Positions 40,751 to 53,829 are shown, counted from the stretch's first letter. The stretch: 64,000 bases of DNA from Skeletonema tropicum (GCA_037178625.1 CM074128.1:4464001-4528000), one strand, 5' to 3'. Notes: generated from the letters alone by a model not told the origin. A program made the numbers and translations.

Positions 40751-43700
40751 ATAGCTACGTATAAGGCACTTCTTGTGGCCCATTATAGTCGGTGGCGATA
40801 CTATACAAGCACATTTGCACTGCACAAACGGGTTGTTTTCATAGAAGCGAAGCTACCACCCGTAGATAATCTGAGAGGTCAAATTGTGGCTGGCCGGCAT
40901 CACTACATTCAACAAGTCGTATCTATTGTCGTCAGTATAGCTATGAGGCGCTTCTAGTGGCCCATTATAGTCGGTGGCGATATTATACAAGCATATTTAC
41001 AATGCCCAGCTGCACCTCATTAATCCAAATCGTACCTATCGTCGTGAATATACGCATGAGCCGCTTCTAGTGGCCCATTATAGTCGGCGATGATACTAGG
41101 CAAGCTCATTAGTACTGCTCAGACGGCTGGTGTGCGTAGGAGCGATGCTTCAGTGTCGTAGCTGATCTGAGAAGTCCAGTGTGGGCTGGCCAGCTGCACC
41201 TCATTAATCCAAATCGTACCTATCGTCGTGAATATACGCATGAGCCGCTTCTAGTGGCCCATTATAGTCGGCGGTGATACTAGGCAAGCTCATTAGCACT
41301 GCTCAGACGGCTGGTGTGCGTAGGAGCGATGCTACAGTCTTTCGGCTGATCTGAGAAGTCCAGTGTTGGCTGGGCGGGCAGTAGCACCTCATTAATCCAA
41401 ATCGTACCTATCGTTGTCACGTCGAGCACAAGCCGCTTCTAGTGGCCCATTATAGTCGGCGGTGATCCTAGGCAAGCTCATTAGCACTGCTCAGACGGCT
41501 GGTGTGCTTAGAAGCGATGCTACAGGTGTAGCTGATCTGAGAGGTCCAGTGTGGGGTGGGCGGGCAGTAGCACCTCATTAATCCAAATCGTACCTATCGT
41601 TGTCACTACGTGCACAAGCCGCTTCTAGTGGCCCATTATTGTCTGCGGTGATACTAGGCAAGCTCATTAGCACTGCTCAGACGGCTATTGTGCGTTGGAG
41701 CGATGCTACAGTGTCATAGCTGATCTGATAGGTCCAGGGTGGGCTGGGCAGTAGCACCTCATTAATCCAAATCGTATCTAATGTCGTGAATATACGGAAG
41801 AGCCGCTTCTAGTGGCCCATTATAGTCGGCGGCGATACTAGGCAAGCTCATTAGCACTCCTCAGACGGCTGGTGTGCGTAGGAGCGATGCTACAGTCTCG
41901 AAGGCTGATCTGAAGAGTCCAGTGTGGGGTGGGCGGGCAGTAGCACCTCATTAATCCAAATCGTATCTCTCGTCTTTACGTGCACAAGCCGCTTCTAGTG
42001 GCTCATTATAGTCGGCGGCGATACTAGACAAGGACATTAGCACTGCTCAGACGGCTGGCGTGCGTAGGAGCGATGCTACAGTGTCGTAGCTGATCTGAGA
42101 GGTCCAGTGTGGGCTGGGCAGTAGCACCTCAATAATCCAAATCGTACCTATCGTCGTGAATATACGCATGAGCCGCTTCAAGTGGCCCATTGTTGTCGGC
42201 GGCGATACTAGGCAAGCTCATTAGCACTGCTCAGACGGCTGGTGTGCGTAGGAGCGATGCTACAGTGTCGTAGCTGATCTGAGAAGTCCAGTGTGGGCTG
42301 GGCAGCTGCACCTCATTAATCCAAATCGTACCTATCGTCGTGAATATACGCATGAGCCGCTTCTAGTGGCTCATTATAGTCGGCGGCGATACTAGGCAAG
42401 CTCATTAGCACTGCTCAGACGGCTGGCGTTCGTAGGAGCGATGCTACAGTGTCGTAGCTGATCTGAGAAGTCCAGTGTGTGGTGGTCGGGCAGTAGCACC
42501 TCATTAATCCAAATCGTACCTATCGTCGTGAATATACGCATGCGCCGCTTCTAGTGGCCCATTATAGTCGGCGGCGATACTAGGCAAGCTCATTAGCACT
42601 GCTCAGACGGCTGGCGTTCGTAGGAGCGATGCTACAGTCTCATAGCTGATCTGAGAGGTCCAGTGTGGGCTGGGCGGGCAGTAGCACCTCATTAATCCAA
42701 ATCGTACCTATCGTTGTCACTACGTGCACAAGCCGCTTCTAGTGGCCCATTATTGTCTGCGGTGATACTAGGCAAGCTCATTAGCACTGCTCAGACGGCT
42801 ATTGTGCGTTGGAGCGATGCTACAGTGTCATAGCTGATCTGATAGGTCCAGGGTGGGCTGGGCAGTAGCACCTCATTAATCCAAATCGTATCTAATGTCG
42901 TGAATATACGGAAGAGCCGCTTCTAGTGGCCCATTATAGTCGGCGGCGATACTAGGCAAGCTCATTAGCACTCCTCAGACGGCTGGTGTGCGTAGGAGCG
43001 ATGCTACAGTCTCGAAGGCTGATCTGAAGAGTCCAGTGTGGGGTGGGCGGGCAGTAGCACCTCATTAATCCAAATCGTATCTCTCGTCTTTACGTTCACA
43101 AGCCGCTTCTAGTGGCTCATTATAGTCGGCGGTGATACTAGGCAAGCTCATTAGCACTCCTCAGACGTCTGGTGTGCGTAGGAGCGATGCTACAGTATCG
43201 TAGCTGATCTGAGAAGTCCAGTGTGGGGTGGCCGGCTGCACCTCATTAATCCAAATCGTACCTATCGTCGTGAATATACGCATGAGCCGGTTCTAGTGGC
43301 CCATTATAGTCGGCGGCGATACTAGACAAGCTCATTAGTACTGCTCAGACGGCTGGCGTTCGTAGGAGCGATGCTTCAGTGTCGTAGCTGATCTGAGAAG
43401 TCCAGTGTGGGCTGGCCAGCTGCACCTCATTAATCCAAATCGTACCTATCGTTGTCACTACGTGCACAAGCCGCTTCTAGTGGCCCATTATAGTCGGCGG
43501 CGATACTAGGCAAGCTCATTAGCAATGCTCAGACGGCTGGTGTGCGTAGGAGCGATGCTACAGTCTTTCGGCTGATCTGAGAAGTCCAGTGTTGGCTGGG
43601 CGGGCAGTAGCACCTCATTAATCCAAATCGTACCTATCGTTGTCACGTCGAGCACAAGCCGCTTCTAGTGGCCCATTATAGTCGGCGGTGATCCTAGGCA

Positions 43701-46700
43701 AGCTCATTAGCACTGCTCAGACGGCTGGTGTGCTTAGAAGCGATGCTACAGGTGTAGCTGATCTGAGAGGTCCAGTGTGGGGTGGGCGGGCAGTAGCACC
43801 TCATTAATCCAAATCGTACCTATCGTTGTCACTACGTGCACAAGCCGCTTCTAGTGGCCCATTATTGTCTGCGGTGATACTAGGCAAGCTCATTAGCACT
43901 GCTCAGACGGCTATTGTGCGTTGGAGCGATGCTACAGTGTCATAGCTGATCTGATAGGTCCAGGGTGGGCTGGGCAGTAGCACCTCATTAATCCAAATCG
44001 TATCTAATGTCGTGAATATACGGAAGAGCCGCTTCTAGTGGCCCATTATAGTCGGCGGCGATACTAGGCAAGCTCACTAGCACTCCTCAGACGGCTGGTG
44101 TGCATAGGAGCGATGCTACAGTCTCGAAGGCTGATCTGAAGAGTCCAGTGTGGGGTGGGCGGGCAGTAGCACCTCATTAATCCAAATCGTATCTCTCGTC
44201 TTTACGTGCACAAGCCGCTTCTAGTGGCTCATTATAGTCGGCGGTGATACTAGGCAAGCTCATTAGCACTCCTCAGACGTCTGGTGTGCGTAGGAGCGAT
44301 GCTACAGTATCGTAGCTGATCTGAGAAGTCCAGTGTGGGGTGGCCGGCTGCACCTCATTAATCCAAATCGTACCTATCGTCGTGAATATACGCATGAGCC
44401 GGTTCTAGTGGCCCATTATAGTCGGCGGCGATACTAGACAAGCTCATTAGTACTGCTCAGACGGCTGGCGTTCGTAGGAGCGATGCTTCAGTGTCGTAGC
44501 TGATCTGAGAAGTCCAGTGTGGGCTGGCCAGCTGCACCTCATTAATCCAAATCGTACCTATCGTTGTCACTACGTGCACAAGCCGCTTCTAGTGGCCCAT
44601 TATAGTCGGCGGCGATACTAGGCAAGCTCATTAGCACTGCTCAGACGGCTGGTGTGCGTAGGAGCGATGCTACAGTCTTTCGGCTGATCTGAGAAGTCCA
44701 GTGTTGGCTGGGCGGGCAGTAGCACCTCATTAATCCAAATCGTACCTATCGTTGTCACGTCGAGCACAAGCCGCTTCTAGTGGCCCATTATAGTCGGCGG
44801 TGATCCTAGGCAAGCTCATTAGCACTGCTCAGACGGCTGGTGTGCTTAGAAGCGATGCTACAGGTGTAGCTGATCTGAGAGGTCCAGTGTGGGGTGGGCG
44901 GGCAGTAGCACCTCATTAATCCAAATCGTACCTATCGTTGTCACTACGTGCACAAGCCGCTTCTAGTGGCCCATTATTGTCTGCGGTGATACTAGGCAAG
45001 CTCATTAGCACTGCTCAGACGGCTATTGTGCGTTGGAGCGATGCTACAGTGTCATAGCTGATCTGATAGGTCCAGGGTGGGCTGGGCAGTAGCACCTCAT
45101 TAATCCAAATCGTATCTAATGTCGTGAATATACGGAAGAGCCGCTTCTAGTGGCCCATTATAGTCGGCGGCGATACTAGGCAAGCTCATTAGCACTCCTC
45201 AGACGGCTGGTGTGCATAGGAGCGATGCTACAGTCTCGAAGGCTGATCTGAAGAGTCCAGTGTGGGGTGGGCGGGCAGTAGCACCTCATTAATCCAAATC
45301 GTATCTCTCGTCTTTACGTGCACAAGCCGCTTCTAGTGGCTCATTATAGTCGGCGGCGATACTAGACAAGGACATTAGCACTGCTCAGACGGCTGGTGTG
45401 CGTAGGAGCGATGCTACAGTGTCGTAGCTGATCTGAGAGGTCCAGTGTGGGCTGGGCAGTAGCACCTCATTAATCCAAATCGTACCTATCGTCGTGAATA
45501 TAGGCATGAGCCGCTTCAAGTGGCCCATTACAGATCAGGTCCGGTGTGGGCTGGGCGGGCAATAACACCTCATTAATCCAAATCGTACCTATCGTTGTCA
45601 CTACGTGGAAAAGCCGCTTCTAGTGGCTCATTATAGTCGGCGGTGATACTAGGCATGCTCATTAGCACTCCTCAGACGTCTGGTGTGCGTAGGAGCGATG
45701 CTACAGTGTCGTAGCTGATCTGAGAAGTCCAGTGTGGGGTGGCCGGCTGCACCTCATTAATCCAAATCGTACCTATCGTCGTGAATATACGCATGAGCCG
45801 GTTCTAGTGGCCCATTATAGTCGGCGGCGATACTAGACAAGCTCATTAGCACTGCTCAGACGGCTGGCGTTCGTAGGAGCGATGCTACAGTGTCGTAGCT
45901 GATCTGAGAAGTCCAGTGTGTGGTGGCCGGGCAGTAGCACCTCATTAATCCAAATCGTACCTATCGTCGTGTATATACGCATGAGCCGCTTCTAGTGGCT
46001 CATTATAGTCGGCGGTGATACTAGGCAAGCTCATTAGCACTGCTCAGACGGCTGGCGTTCGTAGGAGCGATGCTACAGTCTCATAGCTGATCTGAGAGGT
46101 CCAGTGTGGGCTGGGCGGGCAGTAGCACCTCATTAATCCAAATCGTACCTATCGTTGTCACTACGTGCACAAGCCGCTTCTAGTGGCCCATTATAGTCTG
46201 CGGTGATCCTAGGCAAGCTCATTAGCACTGCTCAGACGGCTATTGTGCGTTGGAGCGATGCTACAGTGTCATAGCTGATCTGATAGGTCCAGCGTGGGGT
46301 GGGCGGGCAGTAGCACCTCATTAATCCAAATCGTACCTATCGTCGTGAATATACGCATGAGTCGCTTCTAGTGGCCCATTATAGTCGGCGGTGATCCTAG
46401 GCAAGCTCATTAGCACTCCTCAGACGTCTGGTGTGCGTAGGAGCGATGCTACAGTGTCGTAGCTGATCTGAGAAGTCCAGTGTGGGGTGGGCGGGCAGTA
46501 GCACCTCATTAATCCAAATCGTACCTATCGTTGTCACTACGTGCACAAGCCGCTTCTAGTGGCCCATTATAGTCGGCGGTGATACTAGGCATGCTCATTA
46601 GCTCTGTTCAGACGGCTGGCGTTCGTAGGAGCGATGCTACAGTGTCGTAGCTGATCTGAGAAGTCCAGTTGGGGTGGGCGGGCAGTAGCACCTCATTAAT

Positions 46701-49700
46701 CCAAATCGTACCTATCGTCGTGAATATACGCATGAGCCGGTTCTAGTGGCCCATTATAGTCGGCGGCGATACTAGACAAGCTCATTAGCACTGCTCAGAC
46801 GGCTGGCGTTCGTAGGAGCGATGCTACAGTGTCGTAGCTGATCTGAGAACACTGCTATCGTTGTCACTACGTGCACAAGCCGCTTCTAGTGGCCCATTAT
46901 TGTCTGCGGTGATACTAGGCAAGCTCATTAGCACTGCTCAGACGGCTATTGTGCGTTGGAGCGATGCTACAGTGTCATAGCTGATCTGATAGGTCCAGGG
47001 TGGGCTGGGCAGTAGCACCTCATTAATCCAAATCGTATCTAATGTCGTGAATATACGGAAGAGCCGCTTCTAGTGGCCCATTATAGTCGGCGGCGATACT
47101 AGGCAAGCTCATTAGCACTCCTCAGACGGCTGGTGTGCGTAGGAGCGATGCTACAGTCTCGAAGGCTGATCTGAAGAGTCCAGTGTGGGGTGGGCGGGCA
47201 GTAGCACCTCATTAATCCAAATCGTATCTCTCGTCTTTACGTGCACAAGCCGCTTCTAGTGGCTCATTATAGTCGGCGGCGATACTAGGCAAGCTCATTA
47301 GCACTCCTCAGACGTCTGGTGTGCGTAGGAGCGATGCTACAGTATCGTAGCTGATCTGAGAAGTCCAGTGTGGGGTGGCCGGCTGCACCTCATTAATCCA
47401 AATCGTACCTATCGTCGTGAATATACGCATGAGCCGGTTCTAGTGGCCCATTATAGTCGGCGGCGATACTAGACAAGCTCATTAGTACTGCTCAGACGGC
47501 TGGCGTTCGTAGGAGCGATGCTTCAGTGTCGTAGCTGATCTGAGAAGTCCAGTGTGGGCTGGCCAGCTGCACCTCATTAATCCAAATCGTACCTATCGTT
47601 GTCACTACGTGCACAAGCCGCTTCTAGTGGCCCATTATAGTCGGCGGCGATACTAGGCAAGCTCATTAGCACTGCTCAGACGGCTGGTGTGCGTAGGAGC
47701 GATGCTACAGTCTTTCGGCTGATCTGAGAAGTCCAGTGTTGGCTGGGCGGGCAGTAGCACCTCATTAATCCAAATCGTACCTATCGTTGTCACGTCGAGC
47801 ACAAGCCGCTTCTAGTGGCCCATTATAGTCGGCGGTGATACTAGGCAAGCTCATTAGCACTGCTCAGACGGCTGGTGTGCTTAGAAGCGATGCTACAGGT
47901 GTAGCTGATCTGAGAGGTCCAGTGTGGGGTGGGCGGGCAGTAGCACCTCATTAATCCAAATCGTACCTATCGTTGTCACTACGTGCACAAGCCGCTTCTA
48001 GTGGCCCATTATTGTCTGCGGTGATACTAGGCAAGCTCATTAGCACTGCTCAGACGGCTATTGTGCGTTGGAGCGATGCTACAGTGTCATAGCTGATCTG
48101 ATAGGTCCAGGGTGGGCTGGGCAGTAGCACCTCATTAATCCAAATCGTATCTAATGTCGTGAATATACGGAAGAGCCGCTTCTAGTGGCCCATTATAGTC
48201 GGCGGCGATACTAGGCAAGCTCATTAGCACTCCTCAGACGGCTGGTGTGCATAGGAGCGATGCTACAGTCTCGAAGGCTGATCTGAAGAGTCCAGTGTGG
48301 GGTGGGCGGGCAGTAGCACCTCATTAATCCAAATCGTATCTCTCGTCTTTACGTGCACAAGCCGCTTCTAGTGGCTCATTATAGTCGGCGGTGATACTAG
48401 GCAAGCTCATTAGCACTCCTCAGACGTCTGGTGTGCGTAGGAGCGATGCTACAGTATCGTAGCTGATCTGAGAAGTCCAGTGTGGGGTGGCCGGCTGCAC
48501 CTCATTAATCCAAATCGTACCTATCGTCGTGAATATACGCATGAGCCGGTTCTAGTGGCCCATTATAGTCGGCGGCGATACTAGACAAGCTCATTAGTAC
48601 TGCTCAGACGGCTGGCGTTCGTAGGAGCGATGCTTCAGTGTCGTAGCTGATCTGAGAAGTCCAGTGTGGGCTGGCCAGCTGCACCTCATTAATCCAAATC
48701 GTACCTATCGTTGTCACTACGTGCACAAGCCGCTTCTAGTGGCCCATTATAGTCGGCGGCGATACTAGGCAAGCTCATTAGCACTGCTCAGACGGCTGGT
48801 GTGCGTAGGAGCGATGCTACAGTCTTTCGGCTGATCTGAGAAGTCCAGTGTTGGCTGGGCGGGCAGTAGCACCTCATTAATCCAAATCGTACCTATCGTT
48901 GTCACGTCGAGCACAAGCCGCTTCTAGTGGCCCATTATAGTCGGCGGTGATCCTAGGCAAGCTCATTAGCACTGCTCAGACGGCTGGTGTGCTTAGAAGC
49001 GATGCTACAGGTGTAGCTGATCTGAGAGGTCCAGTGTGGGGTGGGCGGGCAGTAGCACCTCATTAATCCAAATCGTACCTATCGTTGTCACTACGTGCAC
49101 AAGCCGCTTCTAGTGGCCCATTATTGTCTGCGGTGATACTAGGCAAGCTCATTAGCACTGCTCAGACGGCTATTGTGCGTTGGAGCGATGCTACAGTGTC
49201 ATAGCTGATCTGATAGGTCCAGGGTGGGCTGGGCAGTAGCACCTCATTAATCCAAATCGTATCTAATGTCGTGAATATACGGAAGAGCCGCTTCTAGTGG
49301 CCCATTATAGTCGGCGGCGATACTAGGCAAGCTCATTAGCACTCCTCAGACGGCTGGTGTGCATAGGAGCGATGCTACAGTCTCGAAGGCTGATCTGAAG
49401 AGTCCAGTGTGGGGTGGGCGGGCAGTAGCACCTCATTAATCCAAATCGTATCTCTCGTCTTTACGTGCACAAGCCGCTTCTAGTGGCTCATTATAGTCGG
49501 CGGCGATACTAGACAAGGACATTAGCACTGCTCAGACGGCTGGTGTGCGTAGGAGCGATGCTACAGTGTCGTAGCTGATCTGAGAGGTCCAGTGTGGGCT
49601 GGGCAGTAGCACCTCATTAATCCAAATCGTACCTATCGTCGTGAATATAGGCATGAGCCGCTTCAAGTGGCCCATTACAGATCAGGTCCGGTGTGGGCTG

Positions 49701-51343
49701 GGCGGGCAATAACACCTCATTAATCCAAATCGTACCTATCGTTGTCACTACCTGGAAAAGCCGCTTCTAGTGGCTCATTATAGTCGGCGGTGATACTAGG
49801 CATGCTCATTAGCACTCCTCAGACGTCTGGTGTGCGTAGGAGCGATGCTACAGTGTCGTAGCTGATCTGAGAAGTCCAGTGTGGGGTGGCCGGCTGCACC
49901 TCATTAATCCAAATCGTACCTATCGTCGTGAATATACGCATGAGCCGGTTCTAGTGGCCCATTATAGTCGGCGGCGATACTAGACAAGCTCATTAGCACT
50001 GCTCAGACGGCTGGCGTTCGTAGGAGCGATGCTACAGTGTCGTAGCTGATCTGAGAAGTCCAGTGTGTGGTGGCCGGGCAGTAGCACCTCATTAATCCAA
50101 ATCGTACCTATCGTCGTGTATATACGCATGAGCCGCTTCTAGTGGCTCATTATAGTCGGCGGTGATACTAGGCAAGCTCATTAGCACTGCTCAGACGGCT
50201 GGCGTTCGTAGGAGCGATGCTACAGTCTCATAGCTGATCTGAGAGGTCCAGTGTGGGCTGGGCGGGCAGTAGCACCTCATTAATCCAAATCGTACCTATC
50301 GTTGTCACTACGTGCACAAGCCGCTTCTAGTGGCCCATTATAGTCGGCGGTGATCCTAGGCAAGCTCATTAGCACTGCTCAGACGGCTATTGTGCGTTGG
50401 AGCGATGCTACAGTCTCATAGCTGATCTGATAGGTCCAGCGTGGGGTGGGCGGGCAGTAGCACCTCATTAATCCAAATCGTACCTATCGTCGTGAATATA
50501 CGCATGAGTCGCTTCTAGTGGCCCATTATAGTCGGCGGTGATCCTAGGCAAGCTCATTAGCACTCCTCAGACGTCTGGTGTGCGTAGGAGCGATGCTACA
50601 GTGTCGTAGCTGATCTGAGAGGTCCAGTGTGGGGTGGGCGGGCAGTAGCACCTCATTAATCCAAATCGTACCTATCGTTGTCACTACGTGCACAAGCCGC
50701 TTCTAGTGGCCCATTATAGTCGGCGGTGATACTAGGCATGCTCATTAGCTCTGTTCAGACGGCTGGCGTTCGTAGGAGCGATGCTACAGTGTCGTAGCTG
50801 ATCTGAGAAGTCCAGTTGGGGTGGGCGGGCAGTAGCACCTCATTAATCCAAATCGTACCTATCGTCGTGAATATACGCATGAGCCGGTTCTAGTGGCCCA
50901 TTATAGTCGGCGGCGATACTAGACAAGCTCATTAGCACTGCTCAGACGGCTGGCGTTCGTAGGAGCGATGCTACAGTGTCGTAGCTGATCTGAGAAGTCC
51001 AGTGTGGGGTGGGCGGTAGCACCTCATTAATCCAAATCGTACCTATCGTCGTGAATATACGCATGAGCCGCTTCTAGTGGCCCATTATAGTCGGCGGTGA
51101 TACTAGACAAGCACATTAGCACTGCTCAGACGTCTGGTGTGCGTAGGAGCGATGCTTCAGTGTCGTAGCTGATCTGAGAGGTCCAGTGTGGGGTGGCCGG
51201 CTTCACCTCATTAATCCAAATCGTAAGTATCTATCGTCGTGAATATACGCATGAGCCGGTTCTAGTGGCCCATTATAGTGATCGGTGATACTAGGCAAGC
51301 TCATTAGCACTGCTCAGACGGCTGGCGTGTGTAGAAGCGATGC
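40751..51343. repeat. Satellite DNA array, about 56 monomers of about 185 bp, with higher-order repeats
   Basis: The word CACCTCATTAATCCAAATCG recurs at 41013, 41197, 41385, 41571, 41755, 41944, 42125 (one mismatch), 42309, 42497 and on to 51204, giving monomers of 181-189 bp. Other constant blocks are CGCTTCTAGTGGCCCATTAT, AAGCTCATTAGCACTGCTCA and GGAGCGATGCTACAG. Variant monomers recur in order. One with CAGTCTTTCGG lies at 43561 and 44673, and at 47708 and 48820, so six monomers form a 1,112-bp unit. The whole block repeats after 4,147 bp. The leftmost monomer (40751-40940) is the most diverged. No long frame exists in either strand. It is not a CRISPR: monomers abut without spacers. Role unknown. 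Confidence 0.95.
42709..51002. repeat. 4,147-bp tandem duplication inside the satellite
   Basis: 42709-46855 and 46856-51002 are two copies with few differences. Diagnostic pairs: CAGATCAGGTCCGGTGTGGG at 45531 and 49678, and CAGTCTTTCGG at 43561/47708 and 44673/48820, all exactly 4,147 bp apart. The seam near 46848-46857 reads GAGAACACTGCTATCG, where the normal monomer order is broken. Confidence 0.85.
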
Positions 51344-51442
51344 CCTGTGGGTAGTGGGTACTTCTCTCTCTAGAGTAGTACCTACTTAGTTCACAGCCCT
51401 GCCTGGACCCAACCAGTCCCGAGTCCCGAGTCCTCGAGAATG

Positions 51443-51978
51443 CTACCGCGCTCAAAAAATCGCACCACTCAGAAAATCGCACCAAAAATATTTTGCTAGC
51501 TTTCTACGCACAAAACAACCTTCGACCACGGGAACCCTTCGACTGAAACTAGCGCCTCACTACACTCAACATCGACCCTCTGCCTACCTGCACCGACCAT
51601 AAGTTGATAGTACATGTTATTACCTTTCGATTAAGCCTCTGGGAGTCATCATATGCACCATACTCGCATTACAACATCTGCATAGGTGCTCATATACGCA
51701 TGCGTCATGCATAGAATCACTCTATTTACCATTTGAAATAGGCTGTCTTGGAACGATGCTTGCGCTTTATCTACTAGTTATATACTAGTCAACTAATTAA
51801 TAATTGTATTCGAATATACTTCCTCAAGAGATTCTGGATATCAGTTTGGGTTCAACATCTTGATAGGTGCGCTCTATAGATGGCATACTCACATGGTTGT
51901 TTCGTATTTTGTGTGGTGTCGCCTAGTTGTGGAAAAATCGCACCAAAATTTTTTGGTGCGATTTTCTGAGCGCGGTAT
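51443..51978. mobile_element. TIR element, 536 bp, ends (C/A)TACCGCGC
   Basis: The left end starts CTACCGCGCTCAAAAAATCG; the right end reverse complements to ATACCGCGCTCAGAAAATCG. AGAATG flanks both sides (51437-51442 and 51979-51984). An ATCGCACC motif recurs at both ends, and a short palindrome lies at 51934-51966. It sits just outside the right edge of the satellite and shares termini with the element at 22828-23396. Confidence 0.75.
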
Positions 51979-52269
51979 AGAATGAGTACCCATGCTATGC
52001 TACTCCTCCGAAGTCCGAAGATGAAAAATCGAAGCTCAAGGAAAACAAACTAACACTGTATTGTGTGCACGGTTGATCGGTTCTTATGCAAATATATCTG
52101 CAGATAGAGGCATAAATAATACTCTCCATAATACTTCTATCTGATTACCTAAGAAGCACAAGAGAACACTTATAATTGGAGGGCGTCGTAGAGAACTCAG
52201 AGCATACTCGATACTCATACAACGAGCAAAGAGGCAAATATTTTGTTGCAACGATTTAAAAATATAAAA

Positions 52270-53829
52270 ATGGTCCTCCGCAAATTCCTCAATAACGCCA
52301 CAGGCGGTCTTTTGACCGCCTTGACCAACAACACCAATGGCAGCAGTGAAGAGATTCAGCAATTGGAAGCCATGGGGTTTCCCCGTGAGCGAATAGTTCA
52401 TGCCTTGAACGCCACAGATAATAATGTAGAGCAGGCTGCGGAGCTTTTGCTTTTGGGTGTCAATGAGGCTGATTATCCAACTTCATCTGCCGCTGCTACT
52501 GCTACGACTACGAACAGGAATAACGGTCGTGGCAGTAACAATAATGCCAATGAAGGAGCTCATGTGGCCGCGCATAACGAAGAACAAATGAGACGTGCAA
52601 TTGAAGAAAGCTTGCAAGTAAATCAAAGACAGGAGGCGGATAATTTGCGTCGTGCTGAAGTTGCTTCGTTACAAAATAATGACGATGCGACCAAAAAGAA
52701 GAACAAGTCCAAGGGAGTGGTTGGCAAAAAGACAGGCAAAACTCCAGTTGTGGCGTCTACCAATGTGATTGACCTTACAGGAGATGATTCCAAACAATCG
52801 GCAGCAACCATCTCAAAGACAAAGCGAAACGCCACAGTTAAATCTGCCGCAGCAGTCAATGCAGGTAAAGCGGCAGTCTCTCGCTTCACCTCCAACACCA
52901 ATAACAAAAACACATCTCCAACCTCTAAAACACTCAGTCAAACCCATCCAAACGTCAAACTCCCCACCAAACTTCAATCCAAATCCAAAGAAGAGCAAAT
53001 ACTCCGCACCGCCAATCGTGTCAAACCGCACGTCATGGCAGTCGATACACTCCTACGTGTGCTGCTAGCGGTCCGATCGTCACCGGACAATATCAAATTC
53101 CGCATCATTGATCGTGCGAATGCCAATTATGTCCAATATGTTCGAGATGTGCCAGGTGCCGAAGACTTATTGTTGGCGATGAATTATCGACGTCATAACT
53201 ATGCTACATCCGGTAAGAATGAATTACGATTGGAACGTCATTTAGTCGATGATGCGTTATTATATTTGGGTATATCGGCACTGGAACAAATGAGGGAGAG
53301 TGAGGAGTACAAGATGGGGAAGAAGTTGCGTGCATTTCATGCGGAGATGAGACGTATTGGGAAGGGACAGAGGGAGCAGCAGAATTTGACGGAGGATGAG
53401 ATGGACGTGAGATTGCAATATTTGACTAAGTGTCCGAAGGAACCGCCGTTGGGACGAGGTGCAATTATGAATGTTCAATTGGGAGATGAACGGGAAAAGA
53501 TTGATGGTGGACTGGCATCACGGCGATTTGATGGTGATGATACACTTGCGGATGTTCTCAACTGGATAGGCGGATGCTATGGGGACGAATTATTGGAAAA
53601 AATGCGTTCAAGAGAATGGTGTCTTTGTGATTTGAATCGTTATCCTATCCTGCCATTGGATGTGGAAAAGCACCAGAAAAAGACACTACAGTATTTGGGT
53701 TTGTTTCCAAGTGGCAAGTTAGGTGTTCGGTTGAGTGAGGATAGTTGGAGGGATGGAGATGAAATCATGGATGATATTCATGGAAGCGCTCGAGGTTTGG
53801 GTGCGGCTAGCCGTTCAATGCTGTATTGA
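52270..53829 (+). CDS. UBA-UIM-PUB-UBX protein, probable p97/VCP (CDC48) cofactor
   Basis: 519 aa, single exon. ATG 52270 is the first ATG in the frame. Residues about 26-64 form a UBA domain (QQLEAMGFPRERIVHALNAT, DNNVEQAAELLLLG). EEQMRRAIEESLQ at about residue 110 fits a ubiquitin-interacting motif. VIDLTGDD at about 168 fits a SUMO-interacting motif. A PUB-like domain follows (about 250-345: VDTLLRVLLAVRSSPDNIKF, RIID, RHLVDDALLYLGI). The C-terminus (about 420-500: DTLADVLNWIGGCYGDELLE, WCLCDLNRYPILPLDV, TLQYLGLFPSGKLGVRL) looks like a UBX domain. PUB plus UBX resembles UBXN6/UBXD1, but with added ubiquitin-binding modules. Such proteins link ubiquitylated clients to CDC48/p97. Confidence 0.88.
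   Translation: MVLRKFLNNATGGLLTALTNNTNGSSEEIQQLEAMGFPRERIVHALNATDNNVEQAAELLLLGVNEADYPTSSAAATATTTNRNNGRGSNNNANEGAHVAAHNEEQMRRAIEESLQVNQRQEADNLRRAEVASLQNNDDATKKKNKSKGVVGKKTGKTPVVASTNVIDLTGDDSKQSAATISKTKRNATVKSAAAVNAGKAAVSRFTSNTNNKNTSPTSKTLSQTHPNVKLPTKLQSKSKEEQILRTANRVKPHVMAVDTLLRVLLAVRSSPDNIKFRIIDRANANYVQYVRDVPGAEDLLLAMNYRRHNYATSGKNELRLERHLVDDALLYLGISALEQMRESEEYKMGKKLRAFHAEMRRIGKGQREQQNLTEDEMDVRLQYLTKCPKEPPLGRGAIMNVQLGDEREKIDGGLASRRFDGDDTLADVLNWIGGCYGDELLEKMRSREWCLCDLNRYPILPLDVEKHQKKTLQYLGLFPSGKLGVRLSEDSWRDGDEIMDDIHGSARGLGAASRSMLY

Noticed and set aside
40751..51343. CRISPR array
   Set aside because: Repeats are about 185 bp, abut directly and have no unique spacers; the genome is eukaryotic.
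40751..51343. rDNA spacer or coding tandem repeat
   Set aside because: No rRNA-like sequence is seen and no long open frame crosses monomers in any frame.
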